Source of the DNA: Nitrospirota bacterium
Lineage (GTDB): Bacteria; Nitrospirota; JACRHJ01
DNA: 25,487 nt
Assembly (NCBI GenBank): GCA_027328825.1
Contig: DAHWTK010000012.1
Span: 1 to 25,487 of the forward strand
Reading direction: 5' to 3'
Below, in pieces: positions 15,135-23,169 of the stretch (position 1 is the first letter of the stretch; every line of letters starts with the position of its first letter). The position numbers were made by a program, and so were the translations under genes. The notes beneath the pieces were generated by a model that had not been told where the DNA came from, made no database searches, and worked only from the letters and a program-made list of their open reading frames with translations.

Positions 15135-15676
15135 GACCTCAAGTAGACGCTGAGACCGAGAGTGACGGATATATCGCCCGTTTTTCCGGCGCCGTTGAAG
15201 TTGAGATGGTCTATGGTTAAAAACAAGGCGGAATTTTCCATGTCGTAAACAAGCTTCCGAACGTCTCTGTAACTGCCGGATACGGGCAAGGAAAAGACAA
15301 TCTGGTCTATGTCTCCGTGCGCAACCTGTCTTTTTTCCACGGTTATGGAGTCGCTCTTCACCCCGTCTTTACGGGCCATCCTGAAAATATTCCTTATGAT
15401 GCCGGTATAATCCGACTTTGTCGGGAGCATTTTTTTGAAGGACTCAAGCTGCTCCTTTCCGCGCCCGAAAGAGGCGTAAAGCCGGTACTGCGCCTGCTTC
15501 GCCATTATCGCCCGCCGGTTATCCTGAAGCGTTTTTTCAAGGCTTGAGGCCATAGCTTGAGAAGGCTTTGTCTTAAGCAGGTAAAATCCGCCGTTTACAA
15601 GGAGCATTACGCCGAGAAGAATCGCAAGCACCTGCGCCTTTCTATCCTTGATTATAAGCCGGCCCCACTCTTTCAA
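15131..15676 (-). CDS. pilO: PilO-like (GspM-like) inner-membrane assembly protein
   Basis: A 181-residue protein with a short cytoplasmic N-terminus, one membrane helix (about 15-34), a helical stretch (about 40-85) and a ferredoxin-like periplasmic domain (KKMLPTKSDYTGIIRNIFRMARKDGV; LPVSGSYRDVRKLVYDMENSALFLTIDHLNF). This architecture and the gene order after pilN identify PilO, which pairs with PilN and links to PilP. Its ATG overlaps the pilN stop by 4 bases, as its own stop overlaps the next start. Confidence 0.85.
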   Translation of the reverse strand: MKEWGRLIIKDRKAQVLAILLGVMLLVNGGFYLLKTKPSQAMASSLEKTLQDNRRAIMAKQAQYRLYASFGRGKEQLESFKKMLPTKSDYTGIIRNIFRMARKDGVKSDSITVEKRQVAHGDIDQIVFSLPVSGSYRDVRKLVYDMENSALFLTIDHLNFNGAGKTGDISVTLGLSVYLRS

Positions 15677-16290
15677 TGCAGCCCCTCCTTGTTTACATAA
15701 GGGCTCTTGAAGGTGTGCGACCCGTCCGGACTGTATTTTATTGCAAGGCCGAATGCCTGAAGAGTCTTGCCTGTATCCTTGTCAACCATCGTCCTGTTTG
15801 AATGAAAAGTAGGCGGTATCTCTTCGAAATACTTGGATTTTGTCAGCCTATCCATGAAATCCATCAATCTGTCGGATGAAACTGCGTTTCCGGAAATATT
15901 AATATTCAGGGACTGGAAATCCGGGGAGATGTTGTCTATGCCCACCCCTTCCGGCACCACTCCTTCAAGCCGGTTTAGAAAAGTCGTCCAGGAAAAAACC
16001 CGTATGGCGATGACGCTGTTGGCGAAATCAGCCTCGCCGAGAGCCGCCTTAACGTCTGCCGCGTTGACGCCTTTTTCAATTTCCGCAAGCTTTACGTCCA
16101 TCTCGGACGCTATTTTCTTTTGCATTGAAAGTTGTCTTGAAAATACGTCTGCCTTCTGCGCAGAACTGCTGTATATACCGAGATTGTAGGCAAAGACCAG
16201 GGCCGAGGCCGCGATTGCGGCGGCAAGGGACAGGTAGACCTTCCTTGCCAACAGGTATTCCTTTGATGCGAAGTTTATATCTATGCGCAT
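15673..16290 (-). CDS. pilN: PilN-like (GspL C-terminal-like) inner-membrane assembly protein
   Basis: From the ATG at 16290 the product has 205 residues and begins MRIDINFASKEYLLARKVY, the typical PilN N-terminus (a short segment that binds PilM) before a membrane helix at about 18-38. A helical linker follows, then a ferredoxin-like domain (FLNRLEGVVPEGVGIDNISPDFQ; ISGNAVSSDRLMDFMDRLTKSKYF). The frame is open to a TTG at 16311, but the ATG has GGAA at good spacing and fits the family, so I prefer it. It lies 10 bases after the pilM stop. With PilO and PilP it forms the periplasmic alignment complex. Confidence 0.88.
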   Translation of the reverse strand: MRIDINFASKEYLLARKVYLSLAAAIAASALVFAYNLGIYSSSAQKADVFSRQLSMQKKIASEMDVKLAEIEKGVNAADVKAALGEADFANSVIAIRVFSWTTFLNRLEGVVPEGVGIDNISPDFQSLNINISGNAVSSDRLMDFMDRLTKSKYFEEIPPTFHSNRTMVDKDTGKTLQAFGLAIKYSPDGSHTFKSPYVNKEGLH

Positions 16291-16300
16291 AATATTTCCG

Positions 16301-17245
16301 TTATATTTCAAGAGCCGCGCCGCATGCCGCCGAAAAACAGGCCGGGAGATTCACGGCAGCCCCGGGCTGTACAGCGCTTGCGAGCGAGAATGCCCGCGCG
16401 TCTATGCCGGACCTCGCGGAGGCCTCCTTGGTAAGCTCGTCCACACCCCCGGCATCGCCCGTAATGTATACCGTCCGGACAGGCGCGGAAGAAAAATTTT
16501 CCTTATAATAAACAAGGGACGCGTTTAATTCCCTGAGAATCCGTATAACGTCAAGGGGGTATTCTCCGGAATCGTCTAATTTCCCCAGGTCTTTAAGCCG
16601 CATGAAGTGCGGAGATCCCTTCGAGAATATTATTACAGAAAGCTTCCCCGCGGAGAGATTCATCAAGGCGAAATCGGCCTCGTTGCCGAGTTCTCTGACA
16701 ACATTTGCGCTGAAGAGGTTCCAGATGGAAAAGGTAGCCAGCCCCAGTCTTTTTGTATTCAGGCCCGCGCCTGAGAGAGCGTTCCGGTATTGGGATAGTA
16801 TTTCCGTTTTTATTATCGAGGCAAGGTAGCGGTGCTGCTCCTTTTCGTTCACGATGAATTTGCCCAGATACTGCCACCTGAGCGTCGCAAGGTCTATCTC
16901 GAAAGGCAGGATTTTTTTCAGCCGCCACTTCAGCATCTGCTCCGCATCGTCTTTTTTGGGAGCGGAATCGAAATCCAGCACCTGAACCCTTGCGATATAG
17001 TCCGGAAGAGCGACGGCAGTATGGCTCCCGCGCGCGTTGCCGTTCAAAAGACCCTTGACAGCCGCCGTGAATTCAGGAATATCGCGGAGATTCGGTTCCG
17101 TGAAGGAATCCTGGACAAGCCCGTCGGGAAGCGGGGCTTCCTTAAGCCACTGGACCTCGAAGGCCCCTCCGTTTTTTTTAAGCTTTACGGCCCGCAGCGC
17201 CTTCTGGCTTATCTCAAGGCCGAGGTTCTTTTTCAGGGAAAACAT
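16301..17245 (-). CDS. pilM: PilM-like actin-fold ATPase of the assembly platform
   Basis: A 314-residue cytoplasmic protein of the PilM/GspL N-terminal family. It opens with LGLEISQKALRAVKLKKNGG, the phosphate-1 loop of actin-like ATPases, contains VALPDYIARVQVLDFDSAPKKDDAEQMLKWRLKKILPFE (region about 78-116), and has the late VRTVYITGDAGGVDELTKE segment. PilM binds the N-terminus of PilN and connects the cytoplasmic ATPase to the membrane complex. Ribosome site GTGGAG precedes the ATG at 17245; the upstream gspE stop is 3 bases away, so the two are coupled. Confidence 0.88.
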   Translation of the reverse strand: MFSLKKNLGLEISQKALRAVKLKKNGGAFEVQWLKEAPLPDGLVQDSFTEPNLRDIPEFTAAVKGLLNGNARGSHTAVALPDYIARVQVLDFDSAPKKDDAEQMLKWRLKKILPFEIDLATLRWQYLGKFIVNEKEQHRYLASIIKTEILSQYRNALSGAGLNTKRLGLATFSIWNLFSANVVRELGNEADFALMNLSAGKLSVIIFSKGSPHFMRLKDLGKLDDSGEYPLDVIRILRELNASLVYYKENFSSAPVRTVYITGDAGGVDELTKEASARSGIDARAFSLASAVQPGAAVNLPACFSAACGAALEI

Positions 17246-17248
17246 AAA

Positions 17249-19444
17249 TTACTCCACAAACGTAACCCTGTTTATCTCACGCAGGGTGGTCTCTCCGGCG
17301 AACGCCTTATGAAGGGCTGATTGCCTCAAGGTGCTCATGCCTTCCTCAAGCGCCGCTTTTCTGAGCTCGGAGACGGGCCGCCTCTCAAGCATCATCTCTT
17401 TTATGCGGTCGGTGAGGTCGAGGAATTCCGTAATGGCTTTCCTGCCCTTGTATCCCGTTCCGTTGCACTCCGCACAGCCCCTGCCTTCGTAAAACACGAT
17501 GCCCTTTTTTACCACGTCGTCGTAATCAACCCCGGAATCAGCTATAATCTCCCTGGAGAGCTTGGCCGGGCGTTTGCAGTTAAGGCATATCATCCTTACA
17601 AGCCTCTGGGCCAGGATGCAGTTTAAGGAACTTACGAAGTTATAGGGCTCCACACCCATGTTGGTGAATCGCCCTATGACGTCGAAGGCGTTGTTCGCAT
17701 GGACGGTGGTAAAGACGAGGTGCCCCGTCAGAGCCGCCGCGACCGCTATCTGGGCGGTTTCGGGGTCTCGTATCTCGCCCACCAGTATCTTGTCCGGATC
17801 GTGTCTCAGTACGGAACGCAACCCGCGCGCGAATGTAAGACCCTTCTTTTCGTTGACCGGTATCTGCACGACGCCCGGAAGCTGATATTCAACGGGGTCT
17901 TCTATGGTTATCATCTTGTCTTCTGCGGTATTGATTTCGCTTATGGCGGCATACAGAGTAGTGGTTTTGCCGGAACCCGTCGGCCCGGTTACAAGCACCA
18001 TGCCGTAAGGCTCGAGCACGGCCTTCCTGAAGCGTTTAAGGTCGTTTTCCGAGTATCCAAGGCGGTCTAACCGAAGCTCGTGGAGGTCCGCCGTTATCGA
18101 CTCCTTGTCCAGTATCCTGATGACCACGTCCTCCCCGAATATGGACGGCATTATGGATACGCGGAAATCGATCTTCTTATCCTTCAGCTTTATCTTGAAA
18201 CGCCCGTCCTGCGGTATGCGCCGCTCGGCGATATCGAGCTCGGACATGATCTTGATGCGCGAGATGATGGTCGTCTGGAAACGCGCGTCTATCGGGTCCA
18301 TGGCCCGGTAGAGCACACCGTCTATCCTGTACTTCACAATCACGTGCATCTCGTCCGATTCTATATGTATGTCGGAGGCCCGCTTCTGGATGGCGGAAAA
18401 GAGTATCGTGTCCACAAGCTTTATAATCGGGCTTATCTCCTCGCCCAGGCGGTCCATGGACAGCGTCTCTTCGCCCTCCTCGGTCTCCTTGACAAGATGT
18501 AGCTTGAACTCCTCGGTCACCTCCTTCAGCACCCTCTGGGAACCCTCGCTCCTCTTCAGCGCCTCGGCTATTGACGCCTTTGTCGCCACGCATATCCCAA
18601 GGGGTCGGCCCAGAAGCAGTTCCAGTTCGTCCACCATGATAATATTTGTGGGGTCTGAGACAGCGATTATGAGCCTTCCGCCCTCCTCTTCGTAGGGCAC
18701 AAACTGGTAGCGGTCCATAAGCTCGTAGGAAATTGTCTCGAAGAAGCGCGGCTCGATGTGGAAATTGAACAGATTTATGAACTTGACGCCGTGCTGGAAC
18801 GCGAGGCTCCTGGCAAGCTGCTCCTCGGATATTACCCCGGCCTCAAGCAGAACCTGCCCCACCCTCTTATCTGCGTTTTTTGCGGCCTCCAGGATATTCT
18901 CTATCTCCGTGGGACTTGCATATCCCTTGGAGGTTATGACGTCTCCTATGCGCTGTTTGCCGACCATCCTGGATATTTTTATTATTTCTTGGTCTTCGGC
19001 CTCAAGGCGCTCCTTGCGCTCGCTAAGGGCGCGCCTGACAGCGCCGAGGAGGCTTTCCCTATCGAACGGCTTGGGTATATAACCTACCGCGCCCATCTTT
19101 ATGGAATCCGCCGCGGTTGTCTCGCTTCCACGTCCCGTAATGATTATTACCGCCGTATCAGAGCGAAATTTCTTTATTTCTTTTAAGACATCCAGGCCGT
19201 TCATGCCGGGCATCATGTAATCGAGCAAAACGAGGTCAGGCGAGGCTTCCTTGACTTTCTCCAAAGCATCGACTCCGTTGGAGGCGGAAAGGACGGAGAA
19301 ACCGCCCGATGTAAGAATCTTGGAGATAAGCGCAAGGAGGTCCCGCTCATCGTCCACGACGAGAATGGTTGCCTTTTCGGTTGCCGCGCCCGGAGTTAAT
19401 CCGACGGATGCGTTCTCTTCGTAAGGGCTGCGATTATCTTCCAT
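17249..19444 (-). CDS. gspE: Type II secretion/type IV pilus assembly ATPase (GspE/PilB) with N-terminal receiver domain
   Basis: A 731-residue fusion. Residues 24-140 form a complete response-regulator receiver (Asp31/Asp32, phospho-acceptor Asp75, Thr103, Lys125). Residues about 155-300 are a GspE/MshE N-terminal domain (RIGDVITSKGYASPTEIENIL; RVGQVLLEAGVISEEQLARSLA), which in relatives binds the platform or c-di-GMP. The ATPase has Walker A GPTGSGKT (487-494), an Asp box, Walker B ILVGEIRD (553-560), a His box (HLVFTTVHANNA) and a tetracysteine zinc site (Cys620, 623, 657, 660). It powers pseudopilus assembly. The receiver suggests that phosphorylation directly tunes the motor. It starts 16 bases after the gspF stop. 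Confidence 0.93.
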   Translation of the reverse strand: MEDNRSPYEENASVGLTPGAATEKATILVVDDERDLLALISKILTSGGFSVLSASNGVDALEKVKEASPDLVLLDYMMPGMNGLDVLKEIKKFRSDTAVIIITGRGSETTAADSIKMGAVGYIPKPFDRESLLGAVRRALSERKERLEAEDQEIIKISRMVGKQRIGDVITSKGYASPTEIENILEAAKNADKRVGQVLLEAGVISEEQLARSLAFQHGVKFINLFNFHIEPRFFETISYELMDRYQFVPYEEEGGRLIIAVSDPTNIIMVDELELLLGRPLGICVATKASIAEALKRSEGSQRVLKEVTEEFKLHLVKETEEGEETLSMDRLGEEISPIIKLVDTILFSAIQKRASDIHIESDEMHVIVKYRIDGVLYRAMDPIDARFQTTIISRIKIMSELDIAERRIPQDGRFKIKLKDKKIDFRVSIMPSIFGEDVVIRILDKESITADLHELRLDRLGYSENDLKRFRKAVLEPYGMVLVTGPTGSGKTTTLYAAISEINTAEDKMITIEDPVEYQLPGVVQIPVNEKKGLTFARGLRSVLRHDPDKILVGEIRDPETAQIAVAAALTGHLVFTTVHANNAFDVIGRFTNMGVEPYNFVSSLNCILAQRLVRMICLNCKRPAKLSREIIADSGVDYDDVVKKGIVFYEGRGCAECNGTGYKGRKAITEFLDLTDRIKEMMLERRPVSELRKAALEEGMSTLRQSALHKAFAGETTLREINRVTFVE

Positions 19445-19460
19445 TTCGCCTGATAGACCT

Positions 19461-20666
19461 TTACTTGACTGTCCCGGCCAGCTCGAATATAGGCAGGTAC
19501 ATTATTATTACTATCGTGCCCACAACGGCACCCATTAAAAGCATTATCACCGGTTCGATGAGGTTGGTCATTCTCTGCACGCGGACGTTCACCTCGTCCT
19601 CGTAAAAAGTCGAAATATCGTCCAGCATACTCTCGAGGGCACCCGTGGCTTCTCCGACCTCTATCATCCTGATTGTCATCACGGGCATTATCTTAGTTTC
19701 CTCGAGCGACGCGGCAAGGCTTATTCCTTCCCGCACTCTCTCCTGTGTATACCTGAGCTTTTCCGATATAGCGCGGTTAGTGACGGATTTCGCAACCATC
19801 TCCAGGGCCTGGAGCATGGGTATGCCTCCGGCGAGAATCGTCGCCAAAGTCCTCGTCATGGTGCTGATGATATAGCCTCTGAGCGTATCGCCCAGGAGCG
19901 GGACCTTCAGGAGATATGAATCCGTCTTAAGCCTTCCGTCGGGGGTTTTATACCATGCCCGGAAGGCAAAAACCAGTGCGACTCCCAAGGCTATGAAAAG
20001 CAGAATGTATGTCTTAAGGAACTGCGTCACGTTCATCAGAATTATCGTAGGCGTGGGCAGACTCGACTGCGTGTCAGCATATATCTGGGTGAAGGATGGC
20101 ACGACATATGTAAGTAGAAAAACAAGGAGAAGGATTGTCACGCCGACGAGGAATATGGGATAGGTTACCGCGGTTTTCAGCTTTCTTTTAACTTCGAGCA
20201 GTTTTTTCTGATAAATTATAAAGCGTCCGAGCACCTCAGCCAGATTGCCGGTCCTTTCGCCTGCGCGGAGCGAATTGCAGTAAAGCTCCGGGAAAAACCT
20301 TGGATGCCTGTCCATGGAGTCGGAAAGCGCCTTGCCGCCCCGTATCTCCGTCTTGACGTCCACAAGTGCGTCTTTGAACGACGGGATAAGGGTTCTGTCG
20401 GCAAGAATGTCGAGAGATTGGACTATAGGCAGACCTGCCTTTATAAGCACAAGCAGTTCCTGATTAAATACCAGGAAATCCTCGGTTTTCAGCTTTTTCT
20501 GGAAAAGATCCGCTCCCGGCCCGATGGCGCGGCGTTTAGCGAGATGGAGCACGAGGTAGCCGCTGTCTTCCAGCTCCTTCCTCAGCGCCTCCGGGCTTTC
20601 GGCTTCCGCCTCCTTTACGAAAACGCTTCCGTCTTCTCTCCCGGCCTTATAAACAAAAACTGGCAT
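19461..20666 (-). CDS. gspF: Type II secretion/type IV pilus inner-membrane platform protein (GspF/PilC)
   Basis: A 401-residue protein from the ATG at 20666. Two T2SSF cytoplasmic helical domains are seen: KTEDFLVFNQELLVLIKAGLPIVQSLDIL through FPELYCNSLRAGERTGNLAEVL, and a second TRTLATILAGGIPMLQALEMV through MIEVGEATGALESMLDDIS (regions only). Three hydrophobic helices lie at about 168-190, 222-240 and 370-398. A GTG two codons upstream (20672) is in frame, but AGGTG sits too close to it and at proper distance from the ATG. It is the first gene of the secretion cluster, with a sigma-70 promoter about 50-80 bases upstream. GspF anchors the ATPase to the membrane and passes force to the pseudopilins. 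Confidence 0.92.
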   Translation of the reverse strand: MPVFVYKAGREDGSVFVKEAEAESPEALRKELEDSGYLVLHLAKRRAIGPGADLFQKKLKTEDFLVFNQELLVLIKAGLPIVQSLDILADRTLIPSFKDALVDVKTEIRGGKALSDSMDRHPRFFPELYCNSLRAGERTGNLAEVLGRFIIYQKKLLEVKRKLKTAVTYPIFLVGVTILLLVFLLTYVVPSFTQIYADTQSSLPTPTIILMNVTQFLKTYILLFIALGVALVFAFRAWYKTPDGRLKTDSYLLKVPLLGDTLRGYIISTMTRTLATILAGGIPMLQALEMVAKSVTNRAISEKLRYTQERVREGISLAASLEETKIMPVMTIRMIEVGEATGALESMLDDISTFYEDEVNVRVQRMTNLIEPVIMLLMGAVVGTIVIIMYLPIFELAGTVK

Positions 20667-20716
20667 CGGCACCTTTCAGAGCGCGGCTTTTACTGCTGAG
20701 AGCCTTTTCGCCCTCA

Positions 20717-20746
20717 ATTATATATTAAGACCAGGTTTTTATTCAA
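20717..20746 (-). promoter_or_regulatory. Sigma-70-type promoter of the secretion operon
   Basis: On the minus strand TTGAAT (20746-20741), an 18-base spacer and TATAAT (20722-20717). The -10 is perfect and the -35 matches four of six. Predicted start of transcription near 20710, about 45 bases before the gspF ATG. Confidence 0.65.
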
Positions 20747-20908
20747 GACAAATTTCGCAAAAATGCGCACCCCATTCCATTGAAATTCCTTAAAAAAATT
20801 TAACTTAAGGCCCTGCGGAAAGGAGTAATGAGCGAAAACGAGCTAATACCGCAGGGTAATGCACAAAATGCGCAAATCCCTGGCGCCGGTCGCTTGAAAA
20901 GGACAGGG

Positions 20909-21118
20909 CTATTTTTTTGAAAGGGTTTCGTTTATCTCATCGACCACCTTCTGTGGATCGAGATTATGCATGAGTGAGCCAAAGCCTATTGATTCCATGT
21001 TTATACCCGGGCACGTAAAGCACCCATTCCCGAAATGTTTCTCGATAACCAACCTGACCTCGGGGTCCGCTTTAATAGCCTCGCCTATTATCGTATTCTT
21101 ATCGACTTTAATCGGCAT
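20909..21118 (-). CDS. DUF1858 (hybrid-cluster-associated redox disulfide) protein
   Basis: A 69-residue cytoplasmic protein from the ATG at 21118, which has a strong ribosome site (GGGAGG, 6 bases upstream); the frame is open further upstream but that part is not conserved-looking. IGEAIKADPEVRLVIEKHFGNGCFTCPG, with a CxxC pair in GCFTCPG, and IGFGSLMHNLDPQKVVDEINETL match DUF1858, a domain found alone beside hybrid-cluster proteins or fused to redox proteins in anaerobes. It is thought to be a thiol/disulfide redox carrier or sensor, by association only. No hybrid-cluster gene is in the window. It is divergent from the cytochrome gene with about 210 bases between. Its end overlaps a hairpin-rich stretch. 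Confidence 0.85.
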   Translation of the reverse strand: MPIKVDKNTIIGEAIKADPEVRLVIEKHFGNGCFTCPGINMESIGFGSLMHNLDPQKVVDEINETLSKK

Positions 21119-21210
21119 ACAAAACCTCCCAGTTGTTGAATTATTAACATTATTATAACATCCTGCATTATCGGATGTCATTTTTTTATCGAATTTCCAG
21201 AATAATATTA

Positions 21211-21239
21211 TTGACAATTTAATCTTTGAATAGTATTTT
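21211..21239 (+). promoter_or_regulatory. Sigma-70-type promoter of the triheme cytochrome gene
   Basis: TTGACA (21211-21216), a 17-base spacer and TATTTT (21234-21239). The -35 is perfect, the -10 matches four of six. It leaves a leader of about 85 bases before the ATG at 21333. Confidence 0.6.
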
Positions 21240-21332
21240 TAGGGGATATTGTCAACCTTTTAGTATTCAAGTCGTCTAATGCCGAGAGGTAATTCTCCCT
21301 CAAAGCTTTTTAAAAAGAAAGGAGGTGAAAAA

Positions 21333-21662
21333 ATGAAGAAACTGCTTATCCTTACCATGGCGGCCGTTATGGCCCTCGCGGTTGCGGGTGTAGTTTTTGC
21401 CGCTCCCCCGGATTTCCAGCTCACGAATGTCGGCAGCGAGGGTCCGGTCACCTATTCCCACTCCTTCCATCTTAAGCAGAAGGTAGACGGGAAGCAGGTA
21501 ACCTGCAAGAACTGCCACATGAAGCTCTTCCACATGAAGAAAGGGGCCGACAAGATCACGATGTCGGACATCAAGGCTGGCAAGTTCTGCGGTGCGTGCC
21601 ACAACGGCAAGATAGCCTTCGGTGTCTCCGCGAAGACCTGCAACAAGTGTCACAAGAAGTAG
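21333..21662 (+). CDS. Periplasmic triheme c7-type cytochrome
   Basis: A 109-residue protein from the ATG at 21333, directly after a perfect ribosome site (AGGAGGTGA, 21320-21328). The signal peptide is MKKLLILTMAAVMALAVAG then VVFA. Three c-heme attachment motifs are present: CKNCH, CGACH and CNKCH. Extra histidines that can serve as distal ligands are in TYSHSFHLK and LFHMKKG. This matches the small c(7)-type triheme family found in Geobacter and other dissimilatory metal or sulfur reducers, which shuttles electrons in the periplasm. The frame is open upstream to 21279 but that extension would hide the signal peptide. It has its own promoter and terminator, so it is a single-gene unit. Confidence 0.9.
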   Translation: MKKLLILTMAAVMALAVAGVVFAAPPDFQLTNVGSEGPVTYSHSFHLKQKVDGKQVTCKNCHMKLFHMKKGADKITMSDIKAGKFCGACHNGKIAFGVSAKTCNKCHKK

Positions 21663-21688
21663 TTTTATAAGTTCTTTTTTTAGTTTGC

Positions 21689-21727
21689 AAAGGCCGTCGG
21701 AAATCCCGGCGGCCTTTGTTTTAATTT
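21689..21727 (+). terminator. Intrinsic terminator after the cytochrome gene
   Basis: AAAGGCCGTCGG (21689-21700), loop AAATC, CCGGCGGCCTTT (21706-21717; one G-U pair), then GTTTTAATTT. Because the next gene converges from the right, it may serve both strands. Confidence 0.8.
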
Positions 21728-21767
21728 GCCTTTGCGCTTACAGGGCTATTAACTCCCCAGTCCGGAA

Positions 21768-23075
21768 TTAATCCATTACGTCTTCTTTTCTGAAATTTGC
21801 AGCGAAAACGCCTACTACGGCGGGATCAAATTGGGTGCCTGAATTGGCCTTGAGCTCGGTGAGGGCCTCTTCGAAACTCTTGGCGGGCTGATAGGACTTT
21901 GCGCTTATCATAGCGTCGAATGCCTCGGCAACGCCGATTATCCTTGCGCCGAGCGGTATTTCCGTCCCGGCGATACCCCTGGGGTAGCCGTTGCCGTCGT
22001 AGCGTTCGTGATGGGAAAGCACGAGTGATGCGGTCGGCCCCCATATGCTGATGGTTTTTATCATGTCGTAGCCGAGCGCGGGATGAAGCTCGAACTTCTG
22101 CATGCTCCAGTGCTCGTCCTTGCCAAATTTCAAAAGCCCAATGTCGTGCAGGAGCGCGCCGAAATAGATTTTTTTCTGTTCATCCTCGTTAAGTCCCATA
22201 TCTTTGGCGAGTTTCACGGAATACCTTGCCACGCGCCTTGCATGTCCCTTCTTCTCAGGGATGTGATAGTCCATCGCGGAAAGCAGAATCTCCGTCACCT
22301 GTATGAAATCGCTGTGGGAGGACTCGTTGGACTTTGTTCTGTAAATAGACAGGGCCGCGTGGTCTGCCATTGAGAATAAAATCTTCGTATCCTGCTCGGA
22401 AAACTTCTCGCCGTCTTTCTTGTTAAGGACTTCCAAAATGCCGATAGTTCTGCCCCCAAGCGTAAGGGGGACGCAGAGAATCGAGCGGGTTTTAAAACCC
22501 GTGTCGTTGTCGTATTTGCTTGAGAAACGTGGATCGGAGCGCACATCGTTCACGAGGACCGGCGTCCCCTCCCTCGCCACCCATCCCGTTATGCCCTCGC
22601 CGATTTTTACCTGTCTGCCTTTCAAGGCCAGGGAGCCCACACCGAAGAGATGTACGAACTTCAGGGCGCCTGAGTCGTCGTAAAGTAGTATGGAGCTTGC
22701 TTCGGCGTTTAAAAGCTTTGCCGCAGAGCTTGCGATAGAATCGAGAAGGACATCGACATAGAAGCCCTCCCGGAAGCTCTTGGTGAGATCGAGCAGGGCG
22801 TCCATTCTGTTGTTGAGCTTTTTAAGTGTATCTATAGACTCGCCTGCGGCACGGTTGGTAAGAATAAGCCCCATTACGGAGAGAAATATGGTAAGAAGGA
22901 GCAAGGTGCCTATGGTAGAACTGATACCGAAATTTTTCTCGCCCTGTATCTGCGGCGAGATGTAGGTAAGATAGAGGTATGTCATTACGGCAAGCGGGAT
23001 GATGGAAGCGATGAAATAGGAGAGTTTAAGCTTGCTGCTTATCCCGCTCTGCTGCTCCTTCGGCTGGCGAGCCAT
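21768..23075 (-). CDS. Membrane GAF/HD-GYP domain protein, probable c-di-GMP phosphodiesterase
   Basis: A 435-residue protein with two N-terminal membrane helices (about 18-38 and 51-73) joined by a short loop, a GAF domain (about 95-245: LLNAEASSILLYDD, GEGITGWVAREGTPVLVNDV, SILCVPLTLGGRTIGILEVLNK) and an HD-GYP domain (about 255-430). The metal-binding HD pair is in LLHDIG (310-311), a further His in the FELHPALG segment, and the signature is HHERYDGNGYPRG (355-367). Such domains hydrolyse c-di-GMP to pGpG/GMP. All recognisable catalytic residues are present, so activity is likely. The ATG at 23075 follows GAGAGGA. A good sigma-70 promoter precedes it. c-di-GMP could act on the nearby GspE-type ATPase, but this is only a suggestion. 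Confidence 0.92.
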   Translation of the reverse strand: MARQPKEQQSGISSKLKLSYFIASIIPLAVMTYLYLTYISPQIQGEKNFGISSTIGTLLLLTIFLSVMGLILTNRAAGESIDTLKKLNNRMDALLDLTKSFREGFYVDVLLDSIASSAAKLLNAEASSILLYDDSGALKFVHLFGVGSLALKGRQVKIGEGITGWVAREGTPVLVNDVRSDPRFSSKYDNDTGFKTRSILCVPLTLGGRTIGILEVLNKKDGEKFSEQDTKILFSMADHAALSIYRTKSNESSHSDFIQVTEILLSAMDYHIPEKKGHARRVARYSVKLAKDMGLNEDEQKKIYFGALLHDIGLLKFGKDEHWSMQKFELHPALGYDMIKTISIWGPTASLVLSHHERYDGNGYPRGIAGTEIPLGARIIGVAEAFDAMISAKSYQPAKSFEEALTELKANSGTQFDPAVVGVFAANFRKEDVMD

Positions 23076-23113
23076 ATGTCCTCTCTTTCGGCAAGAACGG
23101 AAGCTATAGCCCG

Positions 23114-23143
23114 ATTATCGGACAAAACCGGGTTGATTGTCAA
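23114..23143 (-). promoter_or_regulatory. Sigma-70-type promoter of the HD-GYP gene
   Basis: On the minus strand TTGACA (23143-23138), an 18-base spacer, and GATAAT (23119-23114), five of six matches at -10. The leader is about 30 bases. Confidence 0.7.
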
Positions 23144-23169
23144 GAGCCTTGACTGATTACTAATATTAA

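Noticed and set aside
16291..16311. TTG start of pilN at 16311
   Set aside because: The ATG at 16290 has a better ribosome site and gives the usual PilN N-terminus.
20755..20785. A sigma-54-like TGG...TGC pattern upstream of gspF
   Set aside because: The GG and GC pairs are 8, 11 or 13 bases apart, never the required 10, and a good sigma-70 promoter lies closer to the gene.
20828..20920. A 30-codon plus-strand frame (MSENELIPQG...) after AGGAG
   Set aside because: The ribosome site is only two bases from the ATG, the frame runs antisense into the DUF1858 end, and the region is better explained by hairpins.
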